Shown here in pieces: positions 26,798-35,081 of a stretch of DNA of 64,000 bases. The notes beneath the pieces are model-generated. The model ran no database searches. It was not told the DNA's origin and saw only the letters and a program-made list of their open reading frames with translations. How positions within the stretch are numbered: the first letter of the stretch is position 1; the number at the start of each line of letters is the position of its first letter. The stretch is from Pseudomonas sp. KK4 (lineage in GTDB: Bacteria > Pseudomonadota > Gammaproteobacteria > Pseudomonadales > Pseudomonadaceae): the NCBI RefSeq assembly GCF_001984065.1, contig NZ_LYVP01000010.1, forward strand, positions 1 to 64,000. The letters run 5' to 3'. Position numbers and translations under genes: made by a program.

Positions 26798-28142
26798 AAT
26801 TGCCTTGGGTTTCTGGAATCACCACACTGCCAATCAGGTAGATCACAGACAGACCGACGGCAAAAAACGCCAGTACCATGGGGATCTGCGCGGGGCTGCT
26901 GCTGACCAGAGACACAAAGGTCGGCATGGTTCCGCCGAGGGCGAAACCGATGTTCCAGGACAATCCGGTGCCGCTGGCTCGCAGCTCGGTGGCAAAGCGT
27001 TCGTTGAGGAAGATCAGGATAGGCGCGATGATCGCCCCGCCCATGAAGCCTATGCCCATGCAATACAGCGCGGTGCGGGTCAGCGAACCCGGCTCGGCGA
27101 CCCCATGGAACATCATGGGCAGGCCCACCAGGTTGATCACACCCAGCAGCATGAAGGTCTTCTTGCGACCGATCAGGTCACTCAGGTAACCGAAGGCCAG
27201 TGCGCCGACAATGGTTGCCACCGACCCATACATGAGCAGCTGCGAAGTCTGCGCATGAGGCACTTTGGCGACCACGTTGAGCAACGTCGGCAGATAACCG
27301 CAGGCCAGGTAATACGTGGCACCGCCTCCGAACGTAATCAGCAGATTGACCAGCATCACGCCGCGGTACTCGCGACCGAACAGACGCTTGAGCGGCGACA
27401 CGACCACTACCGCCGGCCCCTTTGTTTTGCGGGCTTGTTGCAGTTGCCGCCAGACAGGGCTTTCATCCAGGTAACGGAACATCACCAGACCGAAAAACGT
27501 GCTGAGCAGGCCGCAGAAGAACATGAAGCGCCAGCCCCAGACGTCAAATTCTTCCCCGGGAAAGATCTCCGACAACACCAGATAAGTGAATGACGCCAAC
27601 AGCGCGCCCATACCGGCGCCGGCGCCACCGATCAACCCGGACATCAAGCCGCGATAGCGCGGCGAGATGGATTCGGTGCCGATGGTGTGAGTGGAGGCAA
27701 CGATACCGCCAACGAAAATGCCCTGAATGACCCGCAAGAGCAAAAACAGTACCGGGGCCAACACCCCGACCTGGTGAATGGTCGGCAGCGCGCCAAACAG
27801 TGCCGTGGAAATACCGACGCCGACCATCGAGACCATCAGCGCACGCTTGCGACCGTGTTTGTCGGCATACGCACCGAAGATCGCCGAGCCCAGCGGACGC
27901 ACCAGCAAGGCCACGGCGAACGAGGCATATACTGCGGCCAGGGACAATGTCGGGGTGTCCGAGGGGAAAAACATGCGACCGATGATCGGTGCCACGTAGA
28001 GCAGGATGAACAGGTCAAACAAATCCAGCGCCCAGCCGAATGTCGAGGCAAATGCCGCGAGCAAGGCCTTGCCCGGTGGAATCTGTGGTGTATCGGTAGT
28101 GGCGCTGGTGGGTGATGCAGTTATTGTTGTTGTCGTGGTCAT
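26790..28142 (-). CDS. MFS transporter (metabolite:H+ symporter type)
   Basis: The 450-residue protein has twelve predicted membrane helices and the MFS loop motifs (GAYADKHGRKRALM between helices 2 and 3, GYLSDLIGRKKTF in the second half). The helix-1 part TFGWALDLFDLFILLYVAPI carries the Asp pair typical of the aromatic-acid and sialate symporter branches. It begins with a Thr-rich leader (MTTTTTITASP). ATG at 28142 has GAGG upstream. As the last gene of the operon at 28,244-34,916 (101-base gap), it most likely imports the substrate of that pathway. Confidence 0.87.
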   Translation of the reverse strand: MTTTTTITASPTSATTDTPQIPPGKALLAAFASTFGWALDLFDLFILLYVAPIIGRMFFPSDTPTLSLAAVYASFAVALLVRPLGSAIFGAYADKHGRKRALMVSMVGVGISTALFGALPTIHQVGVLAPVLFLLLRVIQGIFVGGIVASTHTIGTESISPRYRGLMSGLIGGAGAGMGALLASFTYLVLSEIFPGEEFDVWGWRFMFFCGLLSTFFGLVMFRYLDESPVWRQLQQARKTKGPAVVVVSPLKRLFGREYRGVMLVNLLITFGGGATYYLACGYLPTLLNVVAKVPHAQTSQLLMYGSVATIVGALAFGYLSDLIGRKKTFMLLGVINLVGLPMMFHGVAEPGSLTRTALYCMGIGFMGGAIIAPILIFLNERFATELRASGTGLSWNIGFALGGTMPTFVSLVSSSPAQIPMVLAFFAVGLSVIYLIGSVVIPETQGNFK

Positions 28143-28243
28143 GGTTGCCTCACACAAGCGGTGAATCAAAAGGGGCGGCAGGCCCTGCTCCGTAAGGTGT
28201 ACGCCGTTACCAACATACTCCCGGGCCTGCTCGCCGGTACGAT

Positions 28244-29047
28244 TTACTCGCCGATAAACACGGCCGCACGCTTGCTGTGGAACGCCTCGACGCCTTCCTT
28301 GAAGTCCTTGGAGCTACGCAGACGGCTGTAGCAGTGACCTTCCATCTCGATCGCGACGGTCAGCGGCGCATCTTCGTTGTCGTTGATCAATTTTTTCGCC
28401 GTGCGCTGAGCCAGCGGCGAGAAGCGCCGCAGTTCATCGACCAGTGCATCGACGGTGCTTTCCAGTTCGGTGTCCGGCACGACCTCGGTCGCAATTCCCC
28501 AGGCATAGGCCTGGTCGCCAGTGATGCGCTTGGCGCGCATCACCATGTGTTTGGTGCGGGTGATGCCGATGATTTTCTGCAGGCGTGCGGAGCCACCCGA
28601 GCCCGGGATCTGACCCAGGTTCTGCTCAGGCAAGGCGTAGCGAGTGGTTTGCGAAGCAATGCGGAAATCGCAGGCCAGGGACAGCTCGAAACCGACGCCG
28701 AAGGTGTAGCCACGGTTGGCAACGATCACCGGTTTTTCGCAACGTGCCGGTGCCGCAACGTTCCAGGCCAGCTTCGAAACGTGCTCTGGCGAGGCTTCGA
28801 GGAAGCCCTTGATGTCGCCACCGCTGGAGAAGTGTTCACCCACCGAGCGCAGCACGATGACGCGTACGCCTTTGTGTGCATCGAGGGCTTCGAAGACCTG
28901 GCGCAGTTCATCACGCTGCCCCATGGAAATGACGTTCAACGGCGCGCGATTGAGGATGATGTCGGCGCGCTCGCGAGACACATCGACTTCAACCTGGAAG
29001 CCATCGAACTGAGTGTCGAGAAATTGCTGGATCGCTTGCTGTTGCAT
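28244..29047 (-). CDS. Enoyl-CoA hydratase/isomerase family protein
   Basis: The 267-residue crotonase-fold protein has oxyanion segments FSSGGDIKGFLE and NRGYTFGVGFELSLACD, with acidic positions kept in FELSLA and LPEQNLGQIPG. It follows the acyl-CoA synthetase by 19 bases in the operon, so it probably works on the CoA thioester that enzyme makes. Besides hydration, aromatic-ring-modifying crotonases exist, and the sequence alone does not decide between them. Confidence 0.88.
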   Translation of the reverse strand: MQQQAIQQFLDTQFDGFQVEVDVSRERADIILNRAPLNVISMGQRDELRQVFEALDAHKGVRVIVLRSVGEHFSSGGDIKGFLEASPEHVSKLAWNVAAPARCEKPVIVANRGYTFGVGFELSLACDFRIASQTTRYALPEQNLGQIPGSGGSARLQKIIGITRTKHMVMRAKRITGDQAYAWGIATEVVPDTELESTVDALVDELRRFSPLAQRTAKKLINDNEDAPLTVAIEMEGHCYSRLRSSKDFKEGVEAFHSKRAAVFIGE

Positions 29048-29066
29048 GAGAGTTTCCTCTGGATGA

Positions 29067-30605
29067 TTAGCTGATGGCCTTCAAGGCCTGTTCCTGAAAT
29101 TGAGCCAGCAGCACGCGCCGCAGCACCTTGCCCACTGGAGATTTGGGAATCTGATCGACGAACTGGTAACGCCGTGGCCGCTTGAATTTGGCCAGGCCCG
29201 AAGCGATGCAATGGGCATCGAGGTCGCCTTCCGAGACGTCGGCGCGCAGCTTGATAAATGCAGCAATGATCTTGCCCCACTGCTCGTCGGGCAGACCGAC
29301 CACCACCACTTCTTCCACGGCTGGGTGCAGGGAAAGCATGTTTTCGATTTCTGCCGGGCTGACGTTTTCGCCGCCGGTGATGATCAAGTCATCGACACGG
29401 CCCGTGACGAACAGATCGCCCTCCTGATCGAAGTAGCCGATGTCACCGGTGAAATACCATCCGTCACGCAACGCCTTGGCGGTCGCTTCGGGGCGGTTCA
29501 GATAGCCTTCGAACGCCTCGTCACTCGCCAGGTCGGCGATGATCTGGCCCTCCTCCAATGGGTTGACCTGCACGTCCGCCGTTTCAGCATCGATCGGCAC
29601 CACGCGCACGCGCTGGTTCATTGCACTGCGCCCTGACGAGCCGGGTTTGCGGCTGGCTTGCTGGTCGATGGTGAAGGTGTAAATCTCCGAGCTGCCGTAA
29701 TGATTGACGAACAATTGCGGCTGGAACGCCTGCTCGACGCGACGCATCAAGCCGTCGCTCATCGGTGCACCGGCAAAGCCGATTTTTTCCACACTGGCGA
29801 CTCGCTCGCGAGCAAAGGCCGGGTGTTCGATGAGCATGTGGTAGAGCGTCGGCACCAGGTACAGGTTGCTGACCTTTTCCCGCTCGATGGCCTGCAGCGT
29901 GGCTTCCACATCGAACTTCGGCACACAGACGAAATGTCCGTCGATCAGCGCCATGGACAACAACGAACGCACGCCCATGGTGTGGTAAAGCGGCATGACG
30001 CCCAGCGTGCATTCATTCTGGCGGTAGAGGTTTTGCGCTACGTGGGCAACCGCCGCGGCGCGTTCGCTACGGTGCCGACGAGGCACGCCCTTGGGCTTGC
30101 TGGTGGTTCCGGAGGTGTACAGCAGCAGTGAAAAGTCTTCGGCGTCGGCCTGCAAAATCATGCCGGAGGGGGTCTGCGAACACAGTTCCTCGAAACTCAG
30201 GTCGGTGTTGGCGGCACGCAGACCGGTGGCGATCCGTGGCAGCCTTGTAGCGGCGCTGCAACCGGCCACGGCGGTCACGGTCGCGTCGTCGTAAGCCACT
30301 GCACGGATTTGCGCATCTTCGATGCAGTAGCCCAGTTCCTCGGCAGTCGAACGCCAGTTCAACGGGGTCATGACGATGCCCGCAAACTGACAGGCCCAAT
30401 GCAAGGTTGCCATCTGCCAGCGGTTTTGCATCACTACCAGCAGTCGATCACCGCGTTGCAGCCCAAGGCATTGCAAGCCCCAAGCGGCGCTCTGGATATC
30501 GACGAACCATTCTTCATAGGTTTTCTTCAACGCACCGTCACTGACCGCCACGGCATGCGGTCGGCGTTCAACGGCAGCGAGGAAACTGCGTCCGAGATCG
30601 AACAT
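29067..30605 (-). CDS. Acyl-CoA synthetase (AMP-forming)
   Basis: The 512-residue protein is an ANL-superfamily ligase. The P-loop LLLYTSGTTSKPKGVPRRHR, the NHYGSSEIY motif (A5), GWYFTGDIGY (A7), GRVDDLIITGGENVSPAEIE (hinge and A8) and the final PKSPVGKVLRR (A10 Lys) are all present. It activates a carboxylic acid to its acyl-CoA. Its position between the molybdenum hydroxylase subunit genes and an enoyl-CoA hydratase suggests that hydroxylation and CoA ligation act on the same compound. The ATG at 30605 lies 5 bases after the stop of the 2Fe-2S subunit gene. Confidence 0.92.
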   Translation of the reverse strand: MFDLGRSFLAAVERRPHAVAVSDGALKKTYEEWFVDIQSAAWGLQCLGLQRGDRLLVVMQNRWQMATLHWACQFAGIVMTPLNWRSTAEELGYCIEDAQIRAVAYDDATVTAVAGCSAATRLPRIATGLRAANTDLSFEELCSQTPSGMILQADAEDFSLLLYTSGTTSKPKGVPRRHRSERAAAVAHVAQNLYRQNECTLGVMPLYHTMGVRSLLSMALIDGHFVCVPKFDVEATLQAIEREKVSNLYLVPTLYHMLIEHPAFARERVASVEKIGFAGAPMSDGLMRRVEQAFQPQLFVNHYGSSEIYTFTIDQQASRKPGSSGRSAMNQRVRVVPIDAETADVQVNPLEEGQIIADLASDEAFEGYLNRPEATAKALRDGWYFTGDIGYFDQEGDLFVTGRVDDLIITGGENVSPAEIENMLSLHPAVEEVVVVGLPDEQWGKIIAAFIKLRADVSEGDLDAHCIASGLAKFKRPRRYQFVDQIPKSPVGKVLRRVLLAQFQEQALKAIS

Positions 30606-30610
30606 TTTTG

Positions 30611-31111
30611 TTATACCCCTTTGTTCGTTTGGCGCTGGGCAGCGACTTCGAGCACGGCCTGAACGATGCCGGTGTAACCCGTGCAGCGACATAGGTGCCC
30701 CGAAAGCATGTCGCGTACCTGGGTCTCGTCCGGGTTGGGTACCCGCTCGAGAAAATCCACGCAGGACATGAGAATGCCCGCAGTGCAAAAGCCACACTGC
30801 AAGGCGTGATGACGGCGAAAGGCTTGTTGCAGGTCGCTCAGAGTGTCGTCGTCAGCCAGGGACTCGACGGTCTCGATACGCCGCTCGTGCCCCTGTACTG
30901 CGAGCATCAGGCAGGAACGCATCGCGACTCCGTCCACCAGCACCGTGCAGGCACCGCAGACACCGTGTTCGCATCCGACATGGACACCGGTGGCACCGAG
31001 GTCGTGGCGCAGGAAGTCGCAGAGTTGGGTCCGCGGTTCAGCCAGGGCTTCGCGGGAGCGGCCGTTGAGTTCCAGGCGAATCGGAAAGGTTTGGTCGGCA
31101 GTTACACGCAT
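30611..31111 (-). CDS. Molybdenum hydroxylase small subunit, (2Fe-2S)-binding
   Basis: The 166-residue protein is a CoxS/XdhA-type electron-transfer subunit. The plant-type ferredoxin cluster ligands are Cys47, 52, 55 and 67 and the second, helical-bundle cluster ligands are Cys106, 109, 141 and 143. It carries electrons from the molybdopterin site in the large subunit to FAD in the medium subunit. It is encoded between the two, 2 bases after the FAD subunit stop and 5 bases before the ligase start. Confidence 0.94.
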   Translation of the reverse strand: MRVTADQTFPIRLELNGRSREALAEPRTQLCDFLRHDLGATGVHVGCEHGVCGACTVLVDGVAMRSCLMLAVQGHERRIETVESLADDDTLSDLQQAFRRHHALQCGFCTAGILMSCVDFLERVPNPDETQVRDMLSGHLCRCTGYTGIVQAVLEVAAQRQTNKGV

Positions 31112-31113
31112 GT

Positions 31114-31920
31114 TCAGACTCCTTCGATCAGCTGATGACCCAGCTCGCGAATCAGTTGGCGGCGATAGGCAGCGCTGGCCTGCACGTCGTCTTGTGCGTC
31201 GAGCGACCAGGCGGTTTGATTGAGCGCGTCCGGCAGCCCCGCACCACGAGGCAGACTGCGACGTTGCGGACGGTCCGCGACCCCGCCGATGCCGAGTTCG
31301 ACCTGGTCCGCGCCGATGGCCGCGGCCAGGGAGACAATTGCAAAGTCGCCGTGGCGCATGGCGATCTCGCGGAAGCGATAGGTAATGCCTTCGCGCTTGA
31401 GCGGAAAACGCACCTCGACAACCAGTTCATCCGCACGCTTGTCGGTGGTGAGAATGCCTTGAAAGAAGTCGGCAGCCTTGACGATGCGCTTGCCTTTTTT
31501 CGACTCAAGAACGATCTCGCCACCCAGCGTCACCAGGCACAGCGGTAACTCGGCGCTCGGGTCGGCATGAGCCACCGAGCCACAGACTGTGCCGCGATTA
31601 CGCGTCTGGAAGTGACCGATCCAGGGCATCGCCAGTGCCAATAAAGGCACCTCGTCCATCAGGGTCGAACGCGCCAGCAACTGCGCCTGCCGTACCCCGG
31701 CACCTACCGCCAGACAATCCTTGCGCAGTTCGATATAGGCCAGGTCAGCCACATGATTGATATCGATCAGCAACTTGGGTTGAGCCAGGCGCATGTTCAG
31801 CACCGCCATCAGCGATTGGCCTCCGGCGATGATGCGAGCTTCCTGGCCATACTCGGCGAGCAACTCAACGACCTGACGACGGTTTTCAGCCCGAACGTAA
31901 TCGAAAGCAGCTGGTTTCAT
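31114..31920 (-). CDS. Molybdenum hydroxylase medium subunit, FAD-binding
   Basis: The 268-residue protein is a CoxM-type FAD-binding subunit of the PCMH fold. The FAD loop motifs AGGQSLMAVLNMRLAQP and TRNRGTVCGSVAHADPSAEL are intact, and the C-terminal CO-dehydrogenase flavoprotein domain follows. The ATG at 31920 overlaps the stop of the large subunit gene (ATGA), showing translational coupling. It should pass electrons onward to NAD or the respiratory chain. Confidence 0.93.
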   Translation of the reverse strand: MKPAAFDYVRAENRRQVVELLAEYGQEARIIAGGQSLMAVLNMRLAQPKLLIDINHVADLAYIELRKDCLAVGAGVRQAQLLARSTLMDEVPLLALAMPWIGHFQTRNRGTVCGSVAHADPSAELPLCLVTLGGEIVLESKKGKRIVKAADFFQGILTTDKRADELVVEVRFPLKREGITYRFREIAMRHGDFAIVSLAAAIGADQVELGIGGVADRPQRRSLPRGAGLPDALNQTAWSLDAQDDVQASAAYRRQLIRELGHQLIEGV

Positions 31921-34916
31921 TGAGCACCTCCCTTGCCAAACAGCGCGCCAAGCGAGGCACGCAATCGCGCCCACCAGCCGGTGGAGATGGCTTGGCCGCT
32001 GACCCGTTGCGACAGGCGAGTAAAGATTTGTCCGATGATCACTTTCGAGGCCCCTTGCAACATTCGGCCGCCGACCGCGGCGACTTTGCCGCTGACCGCC
32101 ACCTGGTATTGGTATTCCAGGCGTGTGTGGCCATTTTCCAGTTCGACGAAACGCACCTTGGCCTGCCCCTGGGCCGACCCCATCGAGCTGCTGCCGGAAC
32201 CGGACAGACGCAATGAATGCGGCGGGTCCAGATCACTCAGGGCAACCTTGGCCTCGAAGCGCGCGCGGATCATGCCGACGCCGACGGTGACATCTGCGCG
32301 GTAGCGGTTTTCGCCTTCAAGCACGAGGTCGTGACAGCCGGGAATGATCGCCGCCAGCGTCTGCGGGTCGAGCAAGGTGTCGAAGACCTGTTGCGGCGAA
32401 GCAGGAATCACCACCGAGTCGTTGGCCCGCAGTGCCGGTCCACCGGCAGGTGCTGCGTCGAGGTTGTCATCGGCCTCCATACCGGCTGGCCGTGGCGGCT
32501 CGTCGATGCCGATGAGCGTGCGTACTTTCGATGGCGTCAGTGGCAGGCGGATGTCCGAGCGAGCGAGGGCGTCGGCCACCGCGTTGGCGATACACACCGG
32601 CGTGCTCATATTGTTGCCCTCGCCCACACCCTTGGCGCCCAATGGGGTGAATGGCGATGGCGTTTCCATGTGCAGGATCACCGGTTCGATCGCTTCCGGT
32701 GCGGTGGGCACCAGATAATCGGCGAAGGTCCCGCTCAAGAAGCTGCCGTCCTCGCCGTAGGCGAACTCTTCCATCAGCGCCGCGCCGAGGCCTTGGGTGA
32801 AGCCACCACGAATCTGGCCATCGACCAGCGCCGGGTTGAGCAGGCGGCCGGCGTCATGACAGGTGACGTAGCGATCGATGTGGATCTCGCCGGTCATGCG
32901 GTCGATTTCCAGACCGCAGATGTCGAAGACAAAGCCGTAGCACAGCGAGCTGTTGACCTGATCCTGGTCGTCTGGGGCCACCAATTGCGGCGGGCTCCAG
33001 AACGCGGTTTCGCGCAGACCGCCACTTTCACCTTCCGGCAGCAGGCCCGGCGACCAGTGGGTCGCACCGGCTATCCGATGGAATGGCGCCACCGCCCCGC
33101 CATTGACCACAAAAATCTTGCCGCCGGCGAAACGAATATCTTCGGGACTGGCCTGCAATTGCTCGGCGGCAATCGCGGCGAGGCGATCGCGGATCTTCAG
33201 CGCCGCCTTGTAGACGGCACCGGCCACAGCGCCGGCGAAGCGGCTGGAATAGTTGCCCGAGGCAATCGACCAAGCGTCCTTCTGGGTATCCAGTTCGACG
33301 TTGACCACGATAGATTCCAGCGCAACCCCAAGCACTTCGGCGACGACCTGAGCGACGGTGGTTTGATGGCCCTGCCCTTGGGGTGCCGAGGACACGTGCA
33401 CACTGACGTCACCCAATGGGCCGACGTTGATGGTGGCGGTGGCGACAGCGCCGTTTTTCGGACCGGCCTTGCGCCGCTCTTCGGGTGTCATCGCGGTGGT
33501 GATGTATCCCATGTTGGAAATCGAAGGCTCGATGACGGCGGCATAACCGATGCCGTAGATCCGGCCTTCGGCACGCGCCTGATCACGACGTTTGAGCAAC
33601 TCGCCGTGTCCACCGTCAGCCGCCGCCAAGGCAATGCCTGCCTGGTAATTGCCGGAATCGAGCAACGCACCGGCGGCCGCGCGATAAGGGAAGGCATCGG
33701 CCGGCACCAGGTTGCGGCGGATCACGTCCAACGGATCAAGCTTCAACTGCACGGCGATGTGTTGCATCAGACGCTCAAGGGCGAAATACACCTGTGGGCC
33801 ACCAAAACCACGGTTCAGGCCGGAAGGTGTTTTGTTGGTCAGCACCACTCGGTTGCGCACTTGCAAATTGCGGATCGCGTAGGCGCCCGTCAGGTTGCCG
33901 TGCATCCGGTAGAAAGTCGCCGGTTCAGGCGCTCTCAGGTAGGCACCACAATCGTCGATCTGGTCATATCGCAAGGCGGTGATGCGGCCATCCGCTTCTA
34001 CCGCCGCTTCAATTTCGGTCACCCGATTGGTCGCCGAAGAAGCCCCCTGAAGATGTTCCAGACGGTCCTCGACCCACTTCACCGGTGCACCGACCTTGCG
34101 TGACGCCAGGCCCATCATCACCACGTAAGGGAAAACCCCTTGCTTGATGCCAAAGCTGCCGCCGGAATCTTTCGGTGTGCGCAAACGCAAGCGGTTACCG
34201 GGCACATTCAGTGCCCTGGCCATGACCGTGTGCAACGCATAGGGGCCCTGGAAATTGGCCAGCACGTCATAAATCCCTGTAGCGCGCTCGTACTGAGCCA
34301 GCACCACATAGCATTCAATGGGCGTGCAGGAACTGCGCGGAAACTTCACTTTGAGCGAGACTTTGTGCGGCGCCTGCTCGAACGCCTGCTCCGGCTCGCC
34401 ATAACGAAAGCGTCGTTCGTTGACCACGTTGCTGCCGACGGCTTCGTGCAGGATCGGCGCCTGTTCGGCGGTGGCCCGTTCGGGATCGATGATCGGGGGC
34501 AGCGGCACGTATTCAACGCGCACACCTTCGATGGCGTCCTCGGCCAGATAGCGGCTCTCGGCGATCACCACGGCCACAGGCTCTCCGACGTAACGCACCT
34601 TGTCGACGGCGACGCACCAGTGCTCCATGGGCTGCCGCACCCCCACCGGGAACGGTAGCGCCCAGCGTTTGACGTCTTCGCCGACCAGTACGCCGTGCAC
34701 GCCTTTCATCAGCAGCGCTTTGGAAAAGTCCACCGAGGTGATCCGCGCATGAGCGTGGGGTGAACGGATGATCGCCGCGTGTAGCGTACCCGGCGGGATC
34801 GCAGCGTCATCGGCATAGCAGCCAAGGCCGCGCAACAATGCGGCGTCCTCGACACGGGTCTGACGGGCGCCGATGTGGCCGGTCTGGCTTTCGGTAGCAG
34901 GCTGGAAACTAGTCAT
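31917..34916 (-). CDS. Molybdenum hydroxylase large subunit fused to a CoxG/SRPBCC domain
   Basis: The 999-residue protein has about 790 residues of CoxL/XdhB-type molybdopterin-binding subunit (starting near VEDAALLRGLGCYADDAAIP; substrate-site part GLNRGFGGPQVYF; the catalytic Glu in GAKGVGEGNNMSTP). A C-terminal part of about 160 residues (VVIPASPQQVFDTLLDPQTL onward) is a CoxG-type SRPBCC domain, normally a separate protein that anchors CO dehydrogenase or aids maturation. The CO-dehydrogenase active-site loop with its Cys is absent, so it is not a CO oxidiser but a hydroxylase of an organic substrate. It is the first gene of the operon. Confidence 0.92.
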   Translation of the reverse strand: MTSFQPATESQTGHIGARQTRVEDAALLRGLGCYADDAAIPPGTLHAAIIRSPHAHARITSVDFSKALLMKGVHGVLVGEDVKRWALPFPVGVRQPMEHWCVAVDKVRYVGEPVAVVIAESRYLAEDAIEGVRVEYVPLPPIIDPERATAEQAPILHEAVGSNVVNERRFRYGEPEQAFEQAPHKVSLKVKFPRSSCTPIECYVVLAQYERATGIYDVLANFQGPYALHTVMARALNVPGNRLRLRTPKDSGGSFGIKQGVFPYVVMMGLASRKVGAPVKWVEDRLEHLQGASSATNRVTEIEAAVEADGRITALRYDQIDDCGAYLRAPEPATFYRMHGNLTGAYAIRNLQVRNRVVLTNKTPSGLNRGFGGPQVYFALERLMQHIAVQLKLDPLDVIRRNLVPADAFPYRAAAGALLDSGNYQAGIALAAADGGHGELLKRRDQARAEGRIYGIGYAAVIEPSISNMGYITTAMTPEERRKAGPKNGAVATATINVGPLGDVSVHVSSAPQGQGHQTTVAQVVAEVLGVALESIVVNVELDTQKDAWSIASGNYSSRFAGAVAGAVYKAALKIRDRLAAIAAEQLQASPEDIRFAGGKIFVVNGGAVAPFHRIAGATHWSPGLLPEGESGGLRETAFWSPPQLVAPDDQDQVNSSLCYGFVFDICGLEIDRMTGEIHIDRYVTCHDAGRLLNPALVDGQIRGGFTQGLGAALMEEFAYGEDGSFLSGTFADYLVPTAPEAIEPVILHMETPSPFTPLGAKGVGEGNNMSTPVCIANAVADALARSDIRLPLTPSKVRTLIGIDEPPRPAGMEADDNLDAAPAGGPALRANDSVVIPASPQQVFDTLLDPQTLAAIIPGCHDLVLEGENRYRADVTVGVGMIRARFEAKVALSDLDPPHSLRLSGSGSSSMGSAQGQAKVRFVELENGHTRLEYQYQVAVSGKVAAVGGRMLQGASKVIIGQIFTRLSQRVSGQAISTGWWARLRASLGALFGKGGAQ

Positions 34917-34934
34917 TTTTTTCGCGGCTCTTGT

Positions 34935-35081
34935 TGTTGTGCAGCGCGATAGCGTTAGAGCCGAGTGTGTGAGAAAGGCGCAGGGAGCGCCTTGCCTGGG
35001 GAGAGGGAGTTCTGCGCTGGGGTCTGAAAATTTGCCTTAGCGTCTGATTTTCAGGACTGGGACCCGACAGAATGGCCGGTC
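34935..35081. repeat. 147-bp dispersed repeat, copy B
   Basis: This copy matches 20198-20344 without gaps and in the same orientation. It holds a GGCGC-AGGGA-GCGCC hairpin and a CTGAAAAT/ATTTTCAG inverted repeat. It fills the gap between the molybdenum hydroxylase operon and the GGDEF/EAL gene and reaches to the stop codon of that gene at 35080. Confidence 0.8.

Noticed and set aside
32217..34103. A 628-codon open frame on the plus strand across the molybdenum hydroxylase large subunit gene
   Set aside because: It is the antisense shadow of a high-GC gene; the minus-strand frame has clear family motifs and the antisense one has none.
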